A stretch of 64,000 nt of DNA, taken from assembly GCA_024036415.1 (NCBI GenBank), contig JAMWET010000674.1, forward strand, positions 619,501 through 683,500, written 5' to 3'. This DNA comes from Prochilodus magdalenae. Taxonomy: Eukaryota; Chordata; Actinopteri; Characiformes; Prochilodontidae. Shown one piece after another: positions 56,758 to 64,000 of the stretch. Position 1 is the stretch's first letter; every line of letters starts with the position of its first letter. The notes below the pieces were generated by a model that was not told the origin of the DNA, did not search any database, and saw only the letters and a program-made list of their open reading frames with translations. The position numbers and the translations under genes are program-made.

Positions 56758-57759
56758 CTAAAAAGCAAGAGGACGAGTTACCGGTAAGCTTTGATTTGCC
56801 TACACACAGACTTCCGGAGCATGACAGTTCCCCAAAGATATACAGAGCACACCTCCACACAAACTCTAACTGCACCATCTCGACACTGGATACCGTTCAT
56901 ACATTAAGTAAGGCCAGCCCAGTTCCGCCTGTGGCTTAAAACAGGCATTCATAGGCACGTCTAGCAACCTGGCCACGCCTCAGCCTACCATAACTGGATA
57001 TACTGCTTCATCATTATGAGCTGGAGATCATGTGTTCAGTATTTCCTTGATTCAGCCAACTAACGGTACCGGTATGAATATGAACCGTTTGTTAAATGTC
57101 AAGCCTACGTAGCCACTTATTTAAAAAAAAAGTAAAAGTAAACAAATAGTAATCCTTGTTTCTTTATCTATTAGCTCTAAACAAGCAAAATAAAACAATT
57201 ACCAGCGCGGATGGTCCTTTTGGCGTTATCACGTAAAAAGGAAAAAGTCCGCGAAAGTGAGCTAACAAGCTAAAACCACTAACGCTGATATAAAACAGTC
57301 AGGAAAAACGATATCTGAAGAACCAAAATACGCTCCGAGAAAACCCACAGGAAGGTATTCAAAGCTATGCTAAAGGTTATCTGCGCTATTTGCAAGTCAT
57401 TACCTTACCGAGATACAGTTCAGACGGAGGCTAGCAGAGTTAGCTAACTAGCTAGGTCACTAAAATGCTAAACCGCGCTCATAGCTGGTTCAAATGACCA
57501 GCTTTACTCAGAAGACTCTGAATCCACATAGACAGCGAACGTTCCAGAAATACAGTTAAAACGACAGGTAAATATTTAGACAGGCAGTTTTCACATCCAG
57601 CTAAATACTTAACGTTTGCACAAACCGGCTAGCTTGCTTTAGCTTACTAAGTAAAGACAAACCTTGCCCATTCAAAACCAACAGCTGCTAAATTTACAAA
57701 ACTGCTCAAAGTAAACGACCATCTAAATTTTAAATGTAGTTACAAATATTAAAACTTAC

Positions 57760-57840
57760 CTTCGCAATACAGGTAATGTTTTTGAGCGCAGACTCTTCAC
57801 TTATTCACCCTAATCTATCCGTTAGCGACGGCGGAATTTG
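57760..57840 (-). other. Carrier gene non-coding first exon
   Basis: A strong minus-strand donor (GCGAAG followed by gtaagt) ends an exon at 57760. It would join to the acceptor at 56757 across a 1.0-kb intron. The 5' border is estimated from the promoter layout, not seen directly. Confidence 0.6.
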
Positions 57841-57930
57841 AATGAATGGCCGAGTGGAAAATTCCATTCGCTTTTAAATGAGAGGGCGGAGCCTTTGTGG
57901 TTGGTGTACAGAGAACTATCCAATCAGAAC
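57841..57930 (-). promoter_or_regulatory. Carrier gene promoter
   Basis: Read on minus: an inverted CCAAT box (tgattgg, 57925-57919), then a GC box (ccgccc, 57889-57884), then a TATA-like tttaaa near 57875, about 30 bases before the estimated transcription start. The order and spacing are those of a standard Pol II promoter. Confidence 0.55.
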
Positions 57931-59862
57931 CTTTATATTTGCATGTCCACATTCTATTCGCTCATTCCTATCATAGAGCTCTTTGCACGGGTGAAGCTGT
58001 GGTGTGGTGTGGTGTCATATTACACAGGCGCCATACATGTTTCTGTTTCATACATAAATTAACCCTGCTGTACAATATGAATGCCCTGAAGTTAATAACT
58101 GCGAAGGTCTGAATGTATTTTGTATTAGAGCACAAACGTCAAGAAGCTGCTTTAAACCAGTATTTCATCGAAAAACAGGCATACGAGTTTGTTACATTGT
58201 GTACGTGGGCGGGGTGACAGTTTTGGGGAAAGATCTAGAAGGATACCAACTTCGGCTTCAGTGCTTCTTCTGTGGTTCTACATTTTAGTTTACTGTAGGA
58301 TCATTTTCGAGCACAGCACGTGCACATATGTCACAAATCCCTCAATCGGATGTTTTGGTATGCAGGAATAACTACATCTCTTTCTTCAAATAGATTGCAA
58401 ATAAGACCTCCAAATCCTTGGGGATTACCAATACAAACCTGTGCCGCTCCCTTTAGATTAAAAGAAGCTTCAGGAAAGATCTCGATCAAGGTAATCTGCT
58501 CTTTAGACAAGACAGACCAGAAAACTCCAACTCACTGCTTGTCATGGCATAAAAATAGCACTGACTTCAAAATCACATTGCTTAGAAAGCAGCATCAGCA
58601 GCTAACAATGCTCTAGTGGTTTAATTGGATCAAACTTAACATAGGAGTGCATGACCGTTGTGTGTTCAGGCTCTGAATTTAGGTCACTCCTGAAGGGCTT
58701 TCTCATACTGTGATACTATTCCTTGCAAGTTGTCACCTGCAAGACATGCAAATACCAGTCCATACCTGCTGTCTAAAAGATCTGTGTTGTACAGATGAAA
58801 TAGATCTCACGATTCATATCTTGGAGGTCATATTAAAAACCCTACAGGCATCACAAGCAGGTCTTGACACAGCCTTTAAGCCTTTAGCATGAGAATGTTC
58901 AATTTAGAAGAAACTTTAGTGAGCCAGATTTGACAGACTTGATCTTGGGGCTTCAGCTATCACAAACGAGCCTTTCCTTTGAGATCCCAGTGCTGTGTGG
59001 AATGTCGGACCATTTTTACCATCAGGAATGTGACTGACAAATGCCAGCAGACTTTGAACACATAGGTTTAGGTCTATAGGGCCTACAGTCCCACTGTTGC
59101 CGGGCCGCTGAGTGGTCACATTCCATCAGGTATATTGTTTGATCTATTATGTTATCACAGCTTTGGCTTTTCAAACAACAGACCCATGTGCTATTGTTAG
59201 AGGGCTAGTCATAGGATTCTAATACGATTGGTCAGATTGTGCCCAAGAATGTGGGGATCAGTGAGTTATGAGGAGTGGATTACAGTGGCATGGCTGCCTC
59301 TATAGAGAGAACACAGACGATAAAGCGAGAGATAAGGCTGGGAGAAAAGAAAAGTATAAACAGAATTTGTTTGAACACAAACAGAGAATGATATGCTTTT
59401 AAACTTTGGTCAGTGTGTTTGCAATAGGGAGGTTACTTGGTTTTGTGGGGCATGTCTTATCGTGCTAATGGTTTATTTAATACAAAAGGGGAAGCGTTGA
59501 TGCCAACCAGCTTCCTCTCTCTTACAGAAGAAAAGGAACCATCTACAAGTTTATCTCCTCAAAGGAAATATCTAGAAAGGAAGGCTTCTACACATTGCAT
59601 TCATTTTTGAGGTGAGGTAACTTCTGCCAAGTTGTCAGCACTGTCATTATGAGTATTCCAAAGGTCTTTCACAATGCCTATAGAGACGCTTTCACACTTT
59701 TAATAATGGCTTACCTGGAGCAGTTTTAGTTGTGAAGTGTTGTAAACAGTACAGTAGACTTAAGTCATTTTCCTTAATGAAACCATAAACACAGTACTGT
59801 AATCATGCTGTAATCTTACCTGTAGCTGTATGTCCTTGTCTTTAACTTCTATATTCTTTATA
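57931..59862. other. Intergenic, no gene recognised
   Basis: Contains a short ggtgt-type run near 58000-58015 and unsupported short open frames only. Confidence 0.5.
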
Positions 59863-60087
59863 TATCATCGCTGTCCAAAGAAAAAAAACAAGTATCTCCA
59901 AAATAGCAAAAACCACATTCAAATGTTAGTCAATGAAACCAGACGTTTGATTTGGGGCATTTCTGTTGGTTCATTAATGATGAAATGTTCACTGCTGTGA
60001 CATGGCAACTGCTGTGTTCAAATAAAGGATAAAAGTAAAAATCAACAAAATTGGAAATACATGTTTTTGTTTGAACACAGATGATGT
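59863..60087 (-). mobile_element. MITE, family A, copy 4 (inverted)
   Basis: Here the terminus that is on the right in the other copies comes first: atcatcgctgtccaaagaaa followed by caagtatctccaaaatagc. The other end is the inverted form of tttacttttatgcatcattt and gaacacag. The internal ttggttcattaatga region corresponds to the ggaccaaca block. It is non-coding. Confidence 0.75.
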
Positions 60088-61169
60088 ATTCTTTATATTC
60101 TTCCATATTCTATAAGTATTCATATACACAATATATTACCTTTTCTGTTTTTACCCTCTTCGACCTTTTCTCTGACCCTCTTTTAACATTATGATGGCGA
60201 CATAAGCAGAGACATTTACACTAATTTTATATATGTCTAAAATAACCTGGAAATATCCTAGTCAAGCACTGTACAACACAAAAACATGTACTTGCCCTTC
60301 AAGGAAAATTAGAAGTACCGGAAGTATCTGACACACCGTCAGTGTTTTTGTTTAGGGTGGTTTGTATCCAGTTTCTAGGAGGACTAGAAGTGGGGGGAGG
60401 GGTTGTTGTTATGGAGACACATCCCCACCCATTACTCACAGTGACGGGCTGGATTCCATACCACTGACCCATCCTGTTTTATTCAGCCTTCACCCCCCCC
60501 TTGACCTTGTAGCACGAGACCCTGTTACTATGCCTGCCACCCTGTGACTTACTGTGGAGTCAGTAATAATCATGCGTAAAACAAATGACACATATTCATG
60601 AATGTACTTTTGGAGGAGGGACGACCTGACAGCAGACACATGAATGACGTTCCTCAAGACGGTAAGACTTTTCACACAGTGCTCTCGGTGAGCTGACAAC
60701 CTAAAAATAAACCACAGCTGTTCCTTTACTCACTCGTGCTTCTTGGTCAAGCCAGCTCCAATAATGAAAACAAATAATCATGGTATACTACTTTCCTTAA
60801 GATGTCACTAAAACGAAAAGATAAATGTATGTTTACCTTTCAGCACTTGAATATAGGAGCTCACTACCAGAATTTAAACACTTGCCTTTTATTATCTACT
60901 ATTGCAAAATTTCAACTCTGTCGTGACTGATACAAGTAAATCATTACAATTATCATACAAAAACATTATTGAATTATAGTATCCTTTGATCCATACATTT
61001 TTTATTTCTGGATGTTTTGTGCCAACTTTTCTCCTAACTGAAAGGAGGAGGGTGAAAGATTTCTGTGTTGTACCTAAAAAGGTTCTATGGCCATAGTGGA
61101 ACCATGTGGCAGTCCTAAACATATTTTCAAATATTTTTGTGAAAGAAACTCAAAAATGATTCAATGATA
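60088..61169. other. Intergenic, no gene recognised
   Basis: A somewhat GC-richer patch near 60380-60560 has a G-run and a C-run. No exon or repeat can be supported. Confidence 0.5.
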
Positions 61170-62330
61170 TACATGACCAGTCATAAGTTTACACACCCAG
61201 CTCAAGACCACAGGCTTACACTTAATAGTTCCAACTGCTGAGATGTCTAAAACAATACATACCTTGATATAACACACATATCCTTAATGTATCATAATAT
61301 ATTTCCATATAGCCACCACTAATATTTGTTTCGTTGGGCAAAACGTTTCTTCTTTTTTTTTTCTCCCAATTTAAAATCTAATTAATTTTTCAATATTCAT
61401 AATGTACAGACCAATGGAAATCCAAAACTGCTTAGAAACCTCAGTTGCAGGTTATTATATCCTTTGAAGTTCCATTTTGGAGGTGTTTAAGGTGGACTGT
61501 ATAATGCCATGAGTGCTATGTTATAGTTTGATGTCTTCATTTTTATTGTAAAGCATTAAACTAAAAATAAGGACACCTCTTATGAGTAGACATGTCAAAC
61601 TATGTACTGGTACTATATGAAAATTAAGAAACCTAAAAGCCTTGCGAGGCCTGGTAGACCATCAAAACCAGCACCACCAGATAAACAGTACTTTTTAGCT
61701 TTCATGAAGTCCAACTGTTACTCTAGATCTGAAAAAAATCCACAGGTGTCTCTGCTCATCTTTCCACTGTGAGAGGATCATCTCTAGCTCAGCGGATAAA
61801 ACCACTATCTGCCACGGCGCCAACACCACATGTGGGAGACTGGGGTTCAAATCCCAGTCTGGGTGACTATGCTGTGCTACACCAATGAGAGTCCTTGGGC
61901 AAGACTCCTAACACTACACTGGCCTACCTGTAATATGACTAACCTTGTAAGTCGCTCAGGATAAGAGCGTCAGCTAAATGCCTTAAATGTAAATCATCTC
62001 ATCACTGTGGGTCTGAAAGGCAATGCAGCTGTCAAGAGGAATAAACAGACGATAAAGAAGAAAAGTTGCCAATCACACAGAGGAGCTGCAGGTGTTCTCA
62101 GGACAATGACAACATCACTGAAGTGTTTAAGATTACTCATACTTCAGAATTAGTAAATGAGATTTAGAAAATGAAACTTCTAAGACTGGACTTTGGATGT
62201 GTGGAAAAACATCTATGCAGACTGCTTTAAAAGAGGCAGTTTATGATCATTTTAAATCTTTATAATACAATTTTTGAAGTCTATTAGAAATAAATAATTT
62301 GCCCAAAACATAACAATTCTCTCATACTGG
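61170..62330 (+). mobile_element. Tc1-like transposon relic (interrupted by a SINE)
   Basis: The left end contains cagtcataagtttacacacc, in the style of fish Tc1 terminal repeats. Degraded transposase sequence follows: cgaggcctggtagaccatca, gatctgaaaaaaatccacag, then after the inserted SINE gtctgaaaggcaatgcagct and gaggagctgcaggtgttctc, and finally gcagactgctttaaaa. These are the blocks of the family also seen at 15980 and 22605. The right terminal repeat was not found. Confidence 0.65.
61785..61992 (+). mobile_element. tRNA-derived SINE with V-domain
   Basis: The head has a Pol III A box (tagctcagcgga) and B box (ggttcaaatcc) at tRNA-like spacing. Downstream, gtaagtcgctcaggataaga followed by gcgtcagctaaatg matches the conserved central domain of vertebrate V-SINEs (known form GTAAGTCGCTTTGGATAAAA). 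The tail is aaatgtaa. The octamer atcatctc flanks it on both sides (61777-61784 and 61993-62000), a probable target duplication inside the Tc1-like relic. It is a retroposon, not a functional tRNA gene. Confidence 0.85.
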
Positions 62331-63344
62331 GTAATGCAAGCTGTAATAAAGGCAAAGCATGGGTACAATAAATACCAAAAACATCATATAATATTTACCT
62401 GTTGAGACTTCTCCTTGTTTTTTTTAACAAGAAATTAAATAAATGGTCTCTGACTTTTGCATGTACTGCATGTAGCATGTTCTCAACAGAACCATTAGCT
62501 TCTATAAAGCTTTTTTGCAAATTTTTTATTTGCATTTTTATTTAGAAATCACCTAACTAAAAACCTTGTAGAGGCATCTGTAACATAACTGTAACACTAC
62601 ACGTAATAAGCACTGTAAGCTCTCAAATGGGTCTTTCGGGTGTCCTGAGTCTATATCATCACTGTCATACAAAAGCCATGTCTCTTCACATTTGTATTCC
62701 CCTTTTTCCCATAGCTATATAATTTAACTCCAGTTACTCTTTGCATTATGTTATTATTGAATGATAAATTGATCAACACACGTTTTATTTGGATAACAAT
62801 CTTGTTACACTGTCATCCTTTGTAACTTAGGATGGTCTTTTTTTCCCTGTATCTATGAAGTTGCCAAATTGAAGATGCTGGATTTCAGCAGGCAGTATAA
62901 GGCACTGGCTTTGTTGTGGGGTAAAAAGGGGTTTAAACTGATCATTTTAAACACACCTGGTCAGGTCTTAAATGTTCTGTCCTAAACCAGGATTAATTAG
63001 TAGGTTCTTCATAGCAACCTTGTCCCATTTTACATGAGTCACTGGTGACGCATGTCACCAATCTTGACAACCATCAAGGTCATGTATTGTTCACCACTAT
63101 GCAAAACGCAGTGCGTGCAAGAGGGACAGAATGATCTAGAGACAATGAGTCATGGTTTAAGGTAGCTTCCAGCCATAGCAGTAACTGTTGCAACACCTGT
63201 TGTTAGGGTAGTTGGATGACTACATTCATGGATATAAAAAGTCTGTTATGAAATATTACTGTTCATAAAAGCCCAACAGCTCCAGACCCAACACCAACTG
63301 CTTAACGGACCACAGAGTGACATGTTTCTACTACATAGGTGGCT
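62331..63344. other. Intergenic, no gene recognised
   Basis: AT-rich DNA downstream (minus sense) of tshb. I see nothing that can be supported. Confidence 0.5.
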
Positions 63345-63350
63345 TTTATT
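63345..63350 (-). terminator. tshb poly(A) signal (AATAAA on minus)
   Basis: Minus-strand AATAAA about 75 bases past the tshb stop. This gives a short 3'UTR, usual for glycoprotein-hormone beta genes. Confidence 0.7.
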
Positions 63351-63423
63351 ACATGAACAGATCAGGTCAAAACACAAATTAATACTTTTGGTGTCCAATC
63401 TGACGGGATTTACTCCACCAGCC

Positions 63424-63720
63424 TCACTCGAATAGCTGAAACCAGCCAGGCTGAAGGAGGTCACTCTCTACAGGATAAGGGTACAGATGTCTGACTGGTT
63501 TAGAACATTTTGCAGCGGTACCACTGCTTTTGTGGGCGCACTCATCGCTGCGTGTGTTACACATGCTGCAGTGGCAGCTAAGAGCCACAGGGTAGGTGAA
63601 ACGAGGATCAGCATGCGGGGGGCAGCCGGGGAGAACAGCTGTGCGGTACTCCACCTCCTGATAAGTACAGCTCCTCTGAATCAGAAAGCGAGGCCCCACC
63701 AGCTCCTTCATATTGCTGTC
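63424..63720 (-). CDS. tshb: Thyrotropin beta subunit, last coding exon (partial gene)
   Basis: Beta chain of the pituitary hormone TSH, which pairs with the common alpha subunit to drive thyroid hormone production. Only the final coding exon (98 codons plus stop) is in the window; earlier exons lie beyond 64000. It opens after the acceptor gttatgtaaccctcag with DSNMKELVGPRFLIQR, in phase 0, at the intron position typical of TSH/FSH/LH beta genes. CTYQEVEYRTAVLPGCP and FTYPVALSCHCSMCNTRSDE match TSHB rather than gonadotropin betas. All seven cysteines expected from this exon are present. The tail after the last cysteine (KPVRHLYPYP and a further 15 residues) is longer than in mammals. The signal peptide, the CAGY-type motif and the remaining cysteines cannot be assessed. 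Confidence 0.94.
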   Translation of the reverse strand, partial: DSNMKELVGPRFLIQRSCTYQEVEYRTAVLPGCPPHADPRFTYPVALSCHCSMCNTRSDECAHKSSGTAAKCSKPVRHLYPYPVESDLLQPGWFQLFE

Positions 63721-64000
63721 CTGAGGGTTACATAACATGCAACACAAAACGTATGTCTTCAAAGAGGGGAAATGGCTTTTCCAGCAAGAAACTATGCAAC
63801 TTATACAGTTATAAATGGTGATGCACAAAATAATTTTGCATAAATATTTTTTTTTTTGTCACCCAATGAATACAGAAATTATGTTAAACGTGTGCATTGT
63901 AAATGTTACCATAATTTATTAAGATTAAAGTTTTTTTGGTAGATCCTAGAAAAATGTACATGCCAAATGTGATCACATATGATGCTACATGTGTTTACTT
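63721..64000 (-). other. Start of tshb upstream intron
   Basis: AT-rich intronic DNA on the minus strand. No upstream exon with the expected cysteine pattern is visible before the window ends. Confidence 0.7.

Noticed and set aside
61475..61500. Possible fifth copy of the MITE family (ccattttggagg)
   Set aside because: Only a dozen bases match and neither inverted terminus is present.
61785..61870. Apparent tRNA gene (A and B boxes)
   Set aside because: The cloverleaf is not maintained, and the sequence continues into a V-SINE body and tail with flanking duplications, so it is a SINE head.
63721..63828. Upstream extension of the tshb frame to a Met at 63828
   Set aside because: It reads through the intron acceptor and lacks the signal peptide and cysteine pattern of the real preceding exon.

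Overview
The window is AT-rich vertebrate DNA that reads as a ray-finned fish (teleost) chromosome segment. The evidence is spliced genes with GT-AG introns, teleost-type repeats (a V-SINE-like tRNA SINE, Tol2-like and other hAT miniatures, an Angel-like MITE, several Tc1/mariner relics) and abundant microsatellites. I cannot name the species; an otophysan-type fish is only a guess. No operons, CRISPR arrays or genuine tRNA/rRNA genes are visible.

Layout. Positions 1-24 kb hold no gene I can recognise, only transposon relics, microsatellites and two short exon-like patches of unknown identity (near 3.3 kb and 15.0 kb). A possible non-coding leader exon ends at 24270. The intact coding exon of nerve growth factor (ngf, +) lies at 29742-30359. 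A tetraspanin of the TSPAN2 type (tspan2, +) follows in eight coding exons from 36911 to 50787. Facing it is a complete mitochondrial glutamate-carrier-like gene of the SLC25A22/SLC25A18 group (-), with coding exons between 56665 and 53294 and a promoter near 57.9 kb. At the right edge, 63720-63424 (-), is the last coding exon of the thyroid-stimulating hormone beta subunit (tshb); its upstream exons are outside the window.

The order and relative orientation of ngf, tspan2 and tshb match the NGF-TSPAN2-TSHB block of human 1p13 as I know it, which supports each assignment. The carrier gene between tspan2 and tshb is extra compared with that block. The genes do not form one pathway: ngf and tshb encode secreted cystine-knot ligands, tspan2 a plasma-membrane organiser and the carrier a mitochondrial inner-membrane transporter.

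The most interesting repeat structures are a four-copy miniature inverted-repeat family sharing a TIR core, a SINE nested in a Tc1-like relic with a matching 8-bp target duplication, and a 495-bp hAT-like element with a perfect 9-bp flanking repeat about 0.5 kb upstream of the tspan2 start codon. I did not find a convincing undescribed biological system.
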